DNA from: Pseudarthrobacter sp. Fe7
GTDB taxonomy: Bacteria > Actinomycetota > Actinomycetes > Actinomycetales > Micrococcaceae
DNA: 64,000 nucleotides
NCBI GenBank assembly: GCA_024372495.1
Contig: CP099977.1
Coordinates: 372,001 to 436,000, forward strand
Reading direction: 5' to 3'
The position numbers and the translations under genes are program-made. This document shows positions 28,476-38,203 of this stretch, in pieces; position 1 is the stretch's first letter; every line of letters starts with the position of its first letter. A model generated the notes under the pieces. It was given only the letters and a program-made list of their open reading frames with translations, was not told the DNA's origin and did not search any database.

Positions 28476-29062
28476 TAACGTTCTTTTCCTGCCTTCGCCG
28501 CCGCCTTGGCAGCCTGCTTGCTGGCACGCACTTTGGCCAGGGATTCCGGGTCCACGATGTCGGCCACGGAGAGGTAGGCGCCCTCTTCGCCGTAATGGCC
28601 GGCGGCTTCACGCCAGCCGGGCGCGCCGAGGCCGCGCTGCTTGCCCAGCAGGGCCAGGAAGATTTTCGCCTTCTGCTCCCCGAAACCGGGCAGTGCCTTG
28701 AGCCGGCGCAGCACCTCGGCACCGTCCGGGGAACCCTTGGTCCAGATGGCGGCGGTGTCGCCGTCCCATTCGTTCTCGACGGCTTCCGCGAGCGCCTGGA
28801 CGCGCGCCGCCATGGAGCCCGGGAAGCGGTGGACGGCGGGCTGTTCCTTGAACATCTCCACGAACGCCGCGGGATCATGCGCTGCGATGGCTCCGGGCTT
28901 CAGCGAGCCGATCCGGCTCCGGATCTTCTCCGGCCCGGCGAAGGCAGATTCCATCGTCACCTGCTGGTCCAGCAGCATGCCGGTCAGGAGGGCGAAGTCG
29001 TCCTCACTCAACAACTTGTCCGCAGCGGGATTGCCCGTGATGTGCAGTTCCATGCCGTCCAT
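28475..29062 (-). CDS. HhH-GPD-type base-excision DNA repair protein
   Basis: About 195 residues. DDFALLTGMLLDQQVTMESAF corresponds to the GPD N-terminal helices, and the helix-hairpin-helix is LKALPGFGEQKAKIFLALLGK. The tail is Lys/Ala-rich. It has no FeS cysteines, unlike MutY or Nth. Actinobacteria commonly carry this short family; the lesion specificity is unknown. The start could be ATG 29062 or 29053. It lies 24 bp after abfA. Confidence 0.8.
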   Translation of the reverse strand: MDGMELHITGNPAADKLLSEDDFALLTGMLLDQQVTMESAFAGPEKIRSRIGSLKPGAIAAHDPAAFVEMFKEQPAVHRFPGSMAARVQALAEAVENEWDGDTAAIWTKGSPDGAEVLRRLKALPGFGEQKAKIFLALLGKQRGLGAPGWREAAGHYGEEGAYLSVADIVDPESLAKVRASKQAAKAAAKAGKER

Positions 29063-29086
29063 CCTCCCACCTGCGGGCCGCCGTCG

Positions 29087-30649
29087 TCATAAGGACTCCC
29101 CCACCCTCCCAGCCGGCCCGGTCAGGACTCCACGGCGAGCCGGATCATGGACCAGGACACTGCAGGCAGGCTCGGCGGTGAGGCGGCCGCCGTCGGCCTT
29201 CACCGTGGCGTTTTCCGAGGGCAGGACGGAGGTGGAGTCATCGGCGCTGGCCTGCCAGTACGGGTCCTTGTTGGCGTAGGTCACCGCCTCCACCACGCGG
29301 ACATTGCCCAGGCCGGCCACGGCGGCATCGAGCGTGAGCGCGGACTCGGCTGAGCGGTTCACTGCGAACACCACGGCCTCGGCCTTGTCCGCGTCGTAGG
29401 TTGCCACGGCGGAAAGGGCGGCGAAGCCGGCGGTCTTGCCGCCGCTGACCAGCGGGGATTCGACGGCGAGCCTGCAGCACTGTCCCGGAAGCGTGCCGGG
29501 ACGTCAGGGCGAAGGGGTGGAAGGTGGTCTGCTTCCAGGCGCGGCCGCCGGGCTCGGTCATGATGGGCGCAATGACGTTCACCAGCTGCGCCAGGCTTGC
29601 CGAGTGGACCCGGTCCGTGTTGCGGAGCAGCGTGACCAGGAGGTCCCCCACCACCACGGCGTCCGCCACCGTGTAGGTGTCTTCCAGCAGTACGGGGGCC
29701 ACTGGCCAGTCCTTGCCGGTGGGAACCTTGGATTCGTCGCGGCTCATGTGCCAGACGTTCCATTCGTCAAAGGAGATGTTCACCTGCTTGGTGGACTTCT
29801 TCACTGACTTCACGTGGTCGATGTGGCTTACCAGGTCGCGGATGAAGGCTTCCATTTTGTGTCCGGCGGCAAGGTGCTCCTGCAGGTCGCCGAAGTCCTC
29901 GAAGTACTGGTGCGCGGAGACCAGATCCACCAGTTCGTAGGTTTCGGACAGCACCACCCGCTCCCACTCACCGAAGGTGGGCATGGTAGGCCCTGAGCTG
30001 CCGCAGGCCACGGCTCCAGGTCCGGCTCGATCATGCGCATGCCGCGGGCGGTGTCCGCTGCCAGCCGGCCGTATTCCAGCGCGTTCTTGTGGCCGATCTG
30101 CCAGGGGCCGTCCATTTCGTTGCCAAGGCACCACATCTTGATGCCGTAGCCGCTGCAGGCCCCGTTGGCGCGGCGCTGGTCGGAGAGGGCGGTCCCGCCG
30201 TCGATGTTGCAGTACTCCAGGAGGTCCAGTGCCTCCTGCACGCCGCGGGTGCCCAGGTTCACGGCCATCATGGGTTCCACACAGGCCTTGGCCGACCATT
30301 TGGCGAACTCGTCCACGCCCACGGTGTTGGGGTCGGTAGAGTGCCAGGCCAGGTCCAGGCGGGCGGGGCGCTGGTCCACCGGGCCCACGCCGTCCTCCCA
30401 GCGGTAGCCGGAGACGAAGTTGCCGCCGGGGTAGCGCACGGTGGAAACGCCCAGCTCGCGGGTCAGTTCCAGGACGTCGGTGCGGAAGCCGTCCCCGTCG
30501 GCGTCCGGGTGCTCCGGTTCAAAGATTCCGGTGTACACGCACCGGCCAAGGTGCTCCACAAAGGCGCCGAACGTACGACGGCGGACGGGCCCCACGGTGA
30601 ATGAGGGATCTACAGTGATTTTTGCTGGGGTGGGTTCTGGCTGGGTCAC
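29087..30649 (-). CDS. abfA: GH51 alpha-L-arabinofuranosidase, two frameshifts
   Basis: 520 residues after correction. Retaining glycosidase that releases arabinofuranose from arabinan or arabinoxylan oligosaccharides. The acid/base Glu is in MWCLGNEMDGPW and the nucleophile Glu in NISFDEWNVWHMS; VRYPGGNFVSGYRWEDG is also typical. No signal peptide, so intracellular. A missing T near 29996 and an extra C near 29468 both fall on AGCT sites. GTG 30649 follows GAGGATACC. A LacI-type palindrome lies 20-37 bp upstream. Confidence 0.93.
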
Positions 30650-30668
30650 GAAGGTATCCTCAAGTTTG

Positions 30669-30686
30669 TTTTACAACGTTATAGAA
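30669..30686. promoter_or_regulatory. LacI-type operator candidate before abfA
   Basis: TTTTACAACGTTATAGAA, centred on AACGTT with partly symmetric wings (ACAACGTTAT). LacI-family operators often have a central CG and AT-rich wings. It overlaps the expected abfA promoter. The rest of the 30650-30957 gap shows no other motif. Confidence 0.5.
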
Positions 30687-30957
30687 GACATTCTTTGCCG
30701 AGCCTGCTTCGGGAGTCAAGTGTTTTGCCGGTGCTCCCGTCCGAGGGTTCCTGCGGGGGCCCGGGCCCTTAACGGCAGGCCGACCTGCGGCAACGCCCCC
30801 GACCGGCACCGGGCCCCCGGATCTCCAAGTACTACCTAATCCAAAAGACAGGTACCAGCTACGCATTCACCGCGGGCTGGACGGCCATTAGGTTTTTCAC
30901 AGAGACAAGACCTTCAGGCTCCCGGTACTTGGCTCACTAGGGGGTGTGAGACTGGCA

Positions 30958-31908
30958 ATGCATCATTCAGCACATACAGGCCCAGGCTTCCCGGTTCATA
31001 GGACCCGGGTACTAGGCGGGGCCGGCGACGAGGAGTCCTTCGAGACCAAGGGCTCTCCCCCAGCCGTCGCCGGCCCTCTTGCCACTCCGGTCCCCCGGAG
31101 GGTCCGCACCGCGCTTACCGCGGCGAACAGCCATGGGCAGGCAGGACCACGGAGCACAGCCCTCCTCCTGGATCTGGTCAACGGCGCGCAAACCCTGGCT
31201 GACTCCCTGGACCTGCTGGTGGCCGCCTCGGCCGGACATGTGGTCAGGACCGCCGGAATCGACGTCGGCTGCGGCGTGGTGCTGCACCAGCCCAAGCGCG
31301 GCCCGGCCATCACCGGCACTACCGACCAGGTGGTCCGCCTGCTGGACTGGGAACGGGAAACGGCCGAGGGCCCGGTAACAGACGTGCTGTCCGGCGGCCA
31401 TCCCGTTGCCGTTCTCCAGAGGAACGGTGACTTCCGCTGGCGGCACTACTCCGGCCAACTGCAGTCGGCCGGCTTTGGGAGCGCCCTTGCGGTCCGGCTC
31501 CGCCTGGACACGGACGTTCCTGCCGACGACGGTATCCCCGGCAACAGCGAACTTGCCCAGTCCACTGCCGCGCTTGCCTTCTTCGCCCAGGACGCAAAGG
31601 CATTTCCGCTCCAAGTCATCGCGGAAGCACGCTCCTTCGCTGTGATGGCAACCAAGAGCCTCCAGATGGCCATCAACCTCCACAGTGCCCGTTCGCTGGC
31701 CACCGACCTCCGATCGGCGCTGGACAGCCGCACGTCCATCAACGTGGCCTGCGGAGTGATCATGGCGCAGAACAGGTGCTCCTACCAGGAGGCGTTCTCC
31801 ATCCTCGCCAAGGCGTCGAGCCACCGGAACATCAAGGTGCGCAAAGTAGCAGAGGACATCCTGGAACGCCTGCCCGAAGGCGCGCCACACTCGCACTTCG
31901 GCCGCTGA
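30958..31908 (+). CDS. GAF-ANTAR regulator
   Basis: About 316 residues. A disordered, Pro-rich N-terminus of 60 residues is followed by a GAF-like domain (about 65-225) and an ANTAR domain at the end: TSINVACGVIMAQNRCSYQEAFSILAKASS in order, then NIKVRKVAEDIL. It is predicted to bind RNA and modulate termination. The start could be GTG 30946 or ATG 30958; AGGGGGT lies upstream of both. It is convergent with the LacI gene at 31934. Confidence 0.82.
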   Translation: MHHSAHTGPGFPVHRTRVLGGAGDEESFETKGSPPAVAGPLATPVPRRVRTALTAANSHGQAGPRSTALLLDLVNGAQTLADSLDLLVAASAGHVVRTAGIDVGCGVVLHQPKRGPAITGTTDQVVRLLDWERETAEGPVTDVLSGGHPVAVLQRNGDFRWRHYSGQLQSAGFGSALAVRLRLDTDVPADDGIPGNSELAQSTAALAFFAQDAKAFPLQVIAEARSFAVMATKSLQMAINLHSARSLATDLRSALDSRTSINVACGVIMAQNRCSYQEAFSILAKASSHRNIKVRKVAEDILERLPEGAPHSHFGR

Positions 31909-31933
31909 CCAGGGGCTACCTTCCCAGAGTCGC

Positions 31934-32954
31934 TCAGGCGGACGCCGGCGCTGCGGTGCTGGCGCGCAGAACCAGCTGCGGCGGGACAACGGTGGAGCTT
32001 ACAGCGGCCCCGGACTCGATTTCCGCAAGCATGATGTCCATGCAGCGGCGGCCCAGCTCCTCGAAGTCCTGGCGCACTGTGGTCAGCGGCGGCGTGAAGT
32101 ACCCAGCTTCCGGCCGGTCGTCGAACCCCACCACGGAGACGTCGTCGGGCACTTTCACACCCGCCTCGGTAAACGCGCGCAGGACGCCCAACGCCATCTG
32201 GTCGTTCCCCACGAAGATCGCCGTTGCCCTGAGTCCGGACGCCAGCCCGCGGCCGATTGCGTAACCGCTCCCCGCGCTCCAGTCCCCCTCCACCAGGAGC
32301 GATTCGTCCAGCCCCGCCTCGCGGAGCGCCGCACGCCAGCCCGCCGCGCGTTCCGCGCCGTCTGTCCAGTCGGGAGGCCCGGCGATATGACCGATCTGCC
32401 GGTGGCCCTCCTTGATGAGGTGTTCGACGGCGAGCCTGGCGCCCGCCCGCTGGTCCACCATGGCCCCGCTGACGGAGGCGCTGCCCGCCGAGCCGACGGC
32501 CACGACGGGAACGGGAAGGTTCATCTGTTCCAGCACGGCGAGGGTGTCGGAGTGCGGCACCAGCACGGCGATTCCGTCCACCGCCTGGTCCATGAAGTGG
32601 CCCACTGCCTTGGAGATGGCGTCCCGGCTGACTTCCCGCAAGGCCGCGATGCTGACAAAGTACCCGGCATTGCGGGCCGCGTGTTCAACCCCCAGCAGTG
32701 TGTTGGCAGGACCGTACTGGGAGAGCCTCGCTTGCCAGCACGCCGATGGTCTGCGAGCGCCGCGTGACCAGGCTACGGGCCGCGGTGTTGCGCCGGTATC
32801 CCAGTTCCGCGATGGCTGCCTCCACCTTTTCCCGGGTTGCCTTGCTGACATTGGGGTGGTTGTTGACCACGCGGGAGACGGTCTGGTGGGAGACGCCGGC
32901 AACCTTGGCCACGTCTTCCAGGCGCGGCATCCGGCCCTTGCTGGTTTTTGCCAT
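31934..32954 (-). CDS. LacI-family transcriptional regulator, one frameshift
   Basis: 339 residues after removing one extra base at a GAGCTC site near 32730. The helix-turn-helix reads RLEDVAKVAGVSHQTVSRVV and the hinge AARSLVTRRSQTIGVLA. The effector domain contains FVGNDQMALGVLRAF and VVGFDDRPEAGYFTPPLTTV. Actinobacterial relatives often control beta-galactosidase or arabinoside genes, so abfA at 30.65 kb is a candidate target (inference from proximity). Confidence 0.9.
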
Positions 32955-33088
32955 GTGCCTATTGTGCCTGTTGCCGTGTTTGCGGCACGGGATGGGCGCC
33001 GCGCGTGGCAGCCCCCTGCGTCCTTGCACTGCACCGGCGCGGCAGTGAGGATGAGGGGATCCACGTTCGCATAGAAGGAGCCGGCTGA

Positions 33089-33430
33089 ATGACGAAGTAC
33101 CTGATCTCGTTTCCCAGTGGTGCCATGGACGTTCCCGACGGCGGCCTGCAGGAACTGGCGGACGCAGCGCACGCGGTGGTCCAGGAGGCAAAGGACGCCG
33201 GCGTCTGGGTTTTCGGCGGCGGCATCGACGAGAGCATCCCGCCTGTCATGGTGGACGGCGGCGGGACCGTCACGGAAGGCACCTACCCCCAGACCGCGCA
33301 GATCGAAGGAGGCTACACCGTGCTGGAACTGCCCACCTACGATGATGCGCTGCATTGGGCTGCGAAGATCGCCGGGGCCTGCCGCTGCGCGCAGGAGGTG
33401 CGCGCCTTCCAATACGATCCCGCCAGCTGA
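33089..33430 (+). CDS. YCII-related (DGPF) domain protein
   Basis: 113 residues with the ferredoxin-like YCII fold: MTKYLISFPSGAMDVP, VVQEAKDAGVWVFGGGIDES and IEGGYTVLELPTYDDALHWAAKIA. The DGPF/YCII family is often linked to extracytoplasmic sigma factors, but none is present here. It lies 3 bp before the M23 gene, suggesting cotranscription. Confidence 0.85.
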   Translation: MTKYLISFPSGAMDVPDGGLQELADAAHAVVQEAKDAGVWVFGGGIDESIPPVMVDGGGTVTEGTYPQTAQIEGGYTVLELPTYDDALHWAAKIAGACRCAQEVRAFQYDPAS

Positions 33431-33433
33431 CCG

Positions 33434-34042
33434 GTGCCTGCGGTTGAGCTGGCGTATCCCTTCACGGGGCCCTGGATGGTTCAGAACTCTCCCGCGGACC
33501 GGGTTCCCAGCCACGGCACCCGCCTCTTTGCCACCAGCTACGCCATCGACTTCACGCCGGTGGATGGCAGCGGAAGGTCCGCGCGGATTACCCTTGCATC
33601 GCTCTTCCGGGCCCAGCCGCCGGAACTGTTCGCAGGATTTGGCCGGGCTGTGACGGCGCCGGTTTCCGGGGTGGTGCGCGCGGCCCGGGACGGGGAGCCT
33701 GACCACGCTGCTTTCCGGGGCTTTCCGTCAATCGGCTACGCCGCGACGCAGGCACGGCGCGTCCGGGAGGGGTGGCCGGCCCTGGCGGGCAACCACGTGA
33801 TTATCGAGTTCAGCGGAGTGTTCATCGCCCTGTGCCACCTCAAGCGCGGGAGCGTCTGCGTCGAGCCGGGTCAACGGGTTGGGTGCGGCGAACCCGTGGG
33901 CCGGTGCGGGAACTCCGGCAACAGCACGGAGCCGCATTTGCATGTGCAGGCGATGGACCTGGCAGATCCCGGGCGGGCGTCCGCGCTTCCCGTCTCATTC
34001 CCGGACGGGCTGCCACGGAATGGGAGTGTGGTGCATGGGTGA
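33434..34042 (+). CDS. M23 (LytM-fold) peptidase-like protein
   Basis: 202 residues. A C-terminal LytM-type fold ends GRCGNSGNSTEPHLHVQAMD, where HLH supplies the HxH zinc ligands; the first ligand pair would lie in GTRLFATSYAIDF. No signal peptide is seen at the N-terminus VPAVELAYPFTGPW, so it may be cytoplasmic and not act on peptidoglycan. Start is GTG 33434. The interval after it to the tRNA shows nothing further. Confidence 0.75.
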   Translation: MPAVELAYPFTGPWMVQNSPADRVPSHGTRLFATSYAIDFTPVDGSGRSARITLASLFRAQPPELFAGFGRAVTAPVSGVVRAARDGEPDHAAFRGFPSIGYAATQARRVREGWPALAGNHVIIEFSGVFIALCHLKRGSVCVEPGQRVGCGEPVGRCGNSGNSTEPHLHVQAMDLADPGRASALPVSFPDGLPRNGSVVHG

Positions 34043-34148
34043 AGCAGCCGCATTCCGCCGGGGCGGCGGTGGGCTTCCCCGGCGTGGGTGGTTTTGCCTG
34101 GCCGGCGTCCCGCCTGCAGTCGCCGCGGACGATCGCGGTTTCGATGGG

Positions 34149-34221
34149 TGGGCCCTGTGGGGCTCGAACCCACGACCCACGGATTAAAAGTCCGATGCTC
34201 TACCAACTGAGCTAAAGGCCC
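34149..34221 (-). tRNA. tRNA-Lys (anticodon TTT)
   Basis: 73 nt. The acceptor stem GGGCCTT pairs with AGGGCCC (one G-U), the D arm is AGCTCAGTTGGTAGAGC, the anticodon loop CTTTTAA carries TTT, and the T arm is GTGGGTTCGAGCCCCAC. CCA is not encoded. It stands alone between the M23 gene and the next plus-strand gene. Confidence 0.96.
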
Positions 34222-34420
34222 CTGCCGGCCGGTCAAACACAGTGTGCATGCCCGTACGGCCCAATCCATTTCTGGACATTAATACTCTAACCCATGGTTC
34301 CGGCCACTTCGCACACGTCCCGGGCCTCGTCGTCGGACGCTTTCAGGCTCCTGCCGCAGGCACCTGGCCGGCCCTGTGGATGCTCGATTTCCGCGGCGGC
34401 ACAGGAGTAGCGTGGGGGGC

Positions 34421-35081
34421 ATGAGCGAGCAAGCAGGAACCAGTCCGTACGGTGGCAGCAACCGGCACCACAAGCCCAAGCCCTTTGCTCCGATGGACTT
34501 CGAGCCCTTCGCCGGCGGGGCCGATCCCGCCCGCGTGTCAGAGGCCGCCCACCTCGCCGCCCAGGCCCTGGTCCGGCATGGCCGCGACAGCGACGATCCC
34601 GTGATCACCGAACGCTTGGTGAAACTTGCCGACGAACAGGGCCTGGACGCCATCGCCGAAATGTGGGCCGAGAGCCCAGCCCGCTCCCTCCCCGGCGCAT
34701 TGTGGCGGCTGTACGCCCTGCGCGCGGCCACCGTCCAGGACCCCGAACGCATCTCCGTCTACTTCCGCGCGGGCAGGGACACCGCCCAGGTCTCCAACGT
34801 GGTGGCCGGGGCGGCTGAACCGCCGGGTGCCGATGAAATGCGCACCATGGCCGATGCCATCCTCTCGGGCGCGTTCGACGGCGATTTCGACGTCGCACTG
34901 GAACGTTCCGCCGCTTTCTGCCGCGTGGTGGCGCTCGGCCAGGCCACCCTGGCCGACGGCGCAGAGCACGCCAACGAGGCGCACGCCAGCAAGCTGACCC
35001 GCAACTCCCACCAGCCTGGTGAAGACCGCCGAGGACCTGGAACACGCCGCCAACGCGTGGCGACTGGGCGAACTGGACTGA
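34421..35081 (+). CDS. Conserved actinobacterial protein of unknown function, one frameshift
   Basis: 219 residues after removing one extra C at a CAGCTGG site near 35014. It begins MSEQAGTSPYGGSNRHHKPKPF, then APMDFEPFAG, ARSLPGALWRLYALRA, AAFCRVVALGQATLADGAEH and LVKTAEDLEHAANAWRLGELD. This all-helical family is common in actinobacteria and, from memory, is sometimes misnamed an RNA polymerase subunit; it has no such motifs. GTGGGGGGC precedes the ATG. Confidence 0.75.
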
Positions 35082-35141
35082 GCCCCTTTCGTACCGGCGG
35101 AACGGACTTTCCGGGACGAACCAAGCCCCCCGCTGTCAAGA

Positions 35142-35170
35142 TTGACTTGGGCCGGGTGAAGTAGAAGACT
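35142..35170 (+). promoter_or_regulatory. Promoter candidate for the structured RNA
   Basis: TTGACT at 35142-35147 and, 17 bp later, AAGACT at 35165-35170. The -35 box is good and the -10 box weak. Transcription would start at about 35177, the first base of the stem described in the next entry. Confidence 0.4.
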
Positions 35171-35267
35171 GAAACCGGTGCCGAGCCGCGAAACCCCCGG
35201 GCTTCAACAATTAGCCGCCTAGAGCGGCCTACCGCCGAGAGGCGTATCCGGTTCGGCACCATTTTTC
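35171..35267 (+). ncRNA. Candidate structured small RNA with terminator-like end
   Basis: An 11-bp closing stem pairs GGTGCCGAGCC (35177-35187) with GGTTCGGCACC (35250-35260, one G-U) and is followed by ATTTTTC. The enclosed 62 nt hold two more hairpins: GCCGC/GCGGC with loop CTAGA (35214-35228) and CGCC-GAGA-GGCG (35233-35244), a GNRA-type tetraloop. The layout is a multi-branched RNA ending in a T-run. It could be a free small RNA or a leader/terminator ahead of the phosphate genes. I do not recognise the family. Confidence 0.5.
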
Positions 35268-35395
35268 TGCCCTCCTCCAGGTGGCGATTCCGAGGGTGCT
35301 GTTACGGGCCGGTAGAGTTAGCGACAGTTGCGTGCCCAGGTCAAGTCAAACGGCAGCAACCCTCGCCTTGATAAGTCCCGGAGACCGGTAAACAC

Positions 35396-36014
35396 GTGAA
35401 ACTGCGCCTTTTTCCCCAGGAGCCCGCAGGGCTGAACCTGCTCTCACAGATGGCACAACAGATCGTGCTGGCCAGCGCCACCCTGGCCGAGATCCTCGGC
35501 GTACCCGCGGACGAGCACGGCAAACTCGTGGAGGACATGCACAACATCGAGGCCAAGTCCGCCGAACTGCATTTCGCGCTGCTGACCCACATGCGCACCA
35601 GCTTTGTGAACCCGCTCCCCCGCGAGGACATGTACGCGCTGTCCCGGTACCTCAACGAGGCCATGGAGAAAATGGACGCCGCGGCTGACCTGGTGGCCCT
35701 CTATCGACTGGACCGCCTGCCCAAACGCGCCGCGGACCAGCCTGGAGATCATCAGCCGGCAGGCCGAGCTGACGGTCAATGCCATGCGCAGGCTCAATGA
35801 CCTGGACGACCTTGAGGACTACTGGATCGAGATCCTGCGCCTGGCCAAGCGGGCAGAGCGGACGCACCGGGTGTGGGTGGCGGACATGATCGCGGACATG
35901 AAGTGGGCGCAGTACTCCCGCAACCGGGACATCGCCAACCAGCTGGTGGAGGTCACCAAGGACATGCGGCGGGTGGCCACCCAGGTAGGCAGCATCATCG
36001 TCAAGGAATCCTGA
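35396..36014 (+). CDS. DUF47/PhoU-like phosphate transport accessory protein, one frameshift
   Basis: 205 residues after removing one extra C at a CAGCTGG site near 35742. All-helical, PhoU-like: MAQQIVLASATLAEILGV, VEDMHNIEAKSAEL, TSFVNPLPREDMYALSRYLN and LNDLDDLEDYWIEILRLAK. These proteins accompany Pit-type phosphate transporters and probably regulate them through bound metals. GTG 35396 is the start; its stop is 1 bp from the pit start. Confidence 0.9.
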
Positions 36015-36015
36015 C

Positions 36016-37026
36016 GTGGCGGCAGCCATTTTTGCCGCGGTGGTCCTGCTGGCCGCCGCGTTTGCCTTCCTGAACGGCTTCCGCGATGCCTCCACCTCGG
36101 TGGCCCTGGCGGTACGGAACCGGGCCCTCACCCCCACTGTGGCCGTGCTCCTCGCGGCCTTCTTCAACTTCGTCGGCGCCCTCCTGAGCGCCCTGCTCGC
36201 CGTCGCCGCCAGCCGGACCTGGATCAACCTTCCGGCCGGCACTGACGGCCTGACCATCCTGGTGGCGGGCCTGGCCAGTGCCTGCGCGTGGGGCCTCCTG
36301 ATGTGGTGGCGCGGCATCCCGGCGTCCTCCACCCACGCCCTGGTGGGCGGGCTTGCCGGTGCAGGCCTCGCGAGCCTGGCCATCGGGGGCCCGGGGGTTG
36401 CCGGCGTCGACCAGTCACTGCTGTTCCAGGTGGTCCTGCCGCTGGTGCTGTCCCCGCTCGTTGCCTACAGCGGTTCCTTCCTCCTGGTGTACCCGGCCAC
36501 GTGGGTGGCCCGCTACACCCAACCCAACGTGGTTAACCAGCGCTTCCGCCGGGGGCAGGCCGTCGCCGCCGGCGCGGTCGCCTTTGGCCACGGCCTGCAG
36601 GACGGGCAACGCGTCAGCGCAGTACTGCTGCTGGCCCTCCTGGCCGCAGGATATTCCGACGGCGGGATCCCCCTGTGGGTGGCCGCGCTATCCGCCGTGA
36701 TGATGACTGCCGGCACGCTCTTCGGGGGATGGCGGATCTCTCACACCATCGGCTACAAAATCACCAGGATTGATCCCCTGCGTGGTTCCGTGGCCCAGAC
36801 CTTCACCGCGCTGATGCTCTTTGTGGGCGCCATCGGGCTCCACTGGCCGCTCTCCACCACCCACACCGTCACGGCCGGCGCCCTCGGCGCCGGCGAAAAC
36901 CAGCATTTTTCGGTCACCAACCGGAAGCTGGTCATCAGGATCCTGTGGCTCTGGGCACTGACTCCCCTGGCCACCTGCGCGCTGGCTTTCGTGCTCGCTC
37001 TGGCACTGTCTCCTATTTCCGCCTAG
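36016..37026 (+). CDS. pit: Pit-family inorganic phosphate transporter
   Basis: 336 residues, about ten membrane helices. The two PiT signatures are FLNGFRDASTSVALAVRNRAL near the start and WPLSTTHTVTAGALGAGE near the end; both are variants of the GANDVANA-type repeat. Carries metal-phosphate with protons at low affinity. GTG 36016 follows the accessory gene directly. Together with pstSCAB nearby, the window holds both low- and high-affinity phosphate uptake. Confidence 0.9.
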   Translation: MAAAIFAAVVLLAAAFAFLNGFRDASTSVALAVRNRALTPTVAVLLAAFFNFVGALLSALLAVAASRTWINLPAGTDGLTILVAGLASACAWGLLMWWRGIPASSTHALVGGLAGAGLASLAIGGPGVAGVDQSLLFQVVLPLVLSPLVAYSGSFLLVYPATWVARYTQPNVVNQRFRRGQAVAAGAVAFGHGLQDGQRVSAVLLLALLAAGYSDGGIPLWVAALSAVMMTAGTLFGGWRISHTIGYKITRIDPLRGSVAQTFTALMLFVGAIGLHWPLSTTHTVTAGALGAGENQHFSVTNRKLVIRILWLWALTPLATCALAFVLALALSPISA

Positions 37027-37231
37027 GCGGGGGCCAGCTTTCCGTCCAGACCGGCGCAGCGGGCGCCGCGCTGCCCTGTACACGGCATTCCCCTTGACGT
37101 AGATTCGGAAATGCGCCCCCGGTCAACGGTGCCGGGGACCGGCGTCCGCGCCGTGTGCAGGGTTGCGGACGAGGCGCCGCTGCAGCCACCCGGCGGCCTG
37201 GAGATGCACAACGCGGAAAAGAGCAGGCGTC

Positions 37232-37640
37232 ATGTCTCCCTCGTATTCCAAGCGCCCCCTGCCGCAGCCCCGGCAGCCCCAATGCGAGGCCTGCGGAACG
37301 GAGCACCAGCTGACCATCCACGCCATCACGGCCATTGGCGCCGCCGGCGGGGATCTGGTCACGGTCTCGTATACCTGCAACGACTGCGACTTGTTCCAGG
37401 AGCACACCGCGTATGCCACCGACGTCGCGGCGGCGCTGAACCAAGTGCGGTGGATGGCGCAGGTGATCCTTTTCGGGGACGACTACATCCACTGCGGCTT
37501 TCCCATGGAGGAGGCGGAGCCTGGAGGTTGAACGGCTCTGCTACCGCAGCAACAGGCCAGGCAGCGGGTTTAGCGCCGTATCCCTGCCCACCCGGGTCCT
37601 GCGCTGCCATTGCGGGTTCCAGCTCGAAGTCCCGGAATAG
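37232..37640 (+). CDS. Small zinc-ribbon-like hypothetical protein, one frameshift
   Basis: About 135 residues after removing an extra C at a GAGCTGG site near 37524. Cysteine pairs CEACG and CNDC in the first half, and CHCG near the end (VLRCHCGFQLEVPE), suggest one or two bound zinc ions. The start at ATG 37232 (MSPSYSKRPLPQ) follows GAGCAGG. No family recognised. Confidence 0.6.
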
Positions 37641-37696
37641 CCGCCACACGCACGGTTTCCCGCGTACGGTTCCCCGCAGGCGTACCTATGGTCCTG

Positions 37697-38111
37697 CTAG
37701 AGCTCGAGTGGGCTGGGACTTTCCGCGGCGGCCACCAGGACGGCGTCGAGCCTCGCCTTGGGTCAGGTTGGCCGCCGTGCAGAGTTCATCCTGCGCAACT
37801 CCGGCTGCGGAGGCGTTGCGGACCGCCTGCCGCAACGATTCCTGGGCGGTATCCAGTTCCCACTGCATGCTTTCGAGGCGCGAACTGGTGCGCCACACCG
37901 CAGCCAGGACATCTTCTTCCTCGACGGCGGGTGCGGCCACAGCGAGGTGTGGTTCAAGTTCCGGCGCCAGGGGACCCGCCGCAAGGGGCCCCGCCAGGCC
38001 GGCCGCCGCGGCGAAAGCCTGCGCCGGCTCCACGGCTTCCTGGACTGCGGCCGCCTCGGGTATGGAAACAGTAAGCTGGCTGCCCAGGGGGTTACTGGCC
38101 GTCTGCCTCAT
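37697..38111 (-). CDS. Hypothetical Ala-rich helical protein, one frameshift
   Basis: 137 residues after removing an extra base at a GAGCTC site near 37752. The N-terminal half is Ala/Glu-rich and low complexity; the C-terminal half reads SSRLESMQWELDTAQESLRQ then LTQGELDAVLVAAAESPSPLEL, probably helical. TAAGGAG precedes ATG 38111. It is unrelated to the downstream pst genes as far as can be seen. Confidence 0.55.
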
Positions 38112-38203
38112 GGCACAACTCCTTATGCTGGCTTACTACTAGTTTCAAAAGAATCTCGATTAGCGTACTAGTTGCTCCAGTAGATCGCCAACGGTAACGG
38201 GGC

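Noticed and set aside
32400..32440. GAGCCTGG near 32420 as another AGCT-type error
   Set aside because: The LacI frame here is intact (GARLAVEHLI), so this GCCTGG is genuine sequence.
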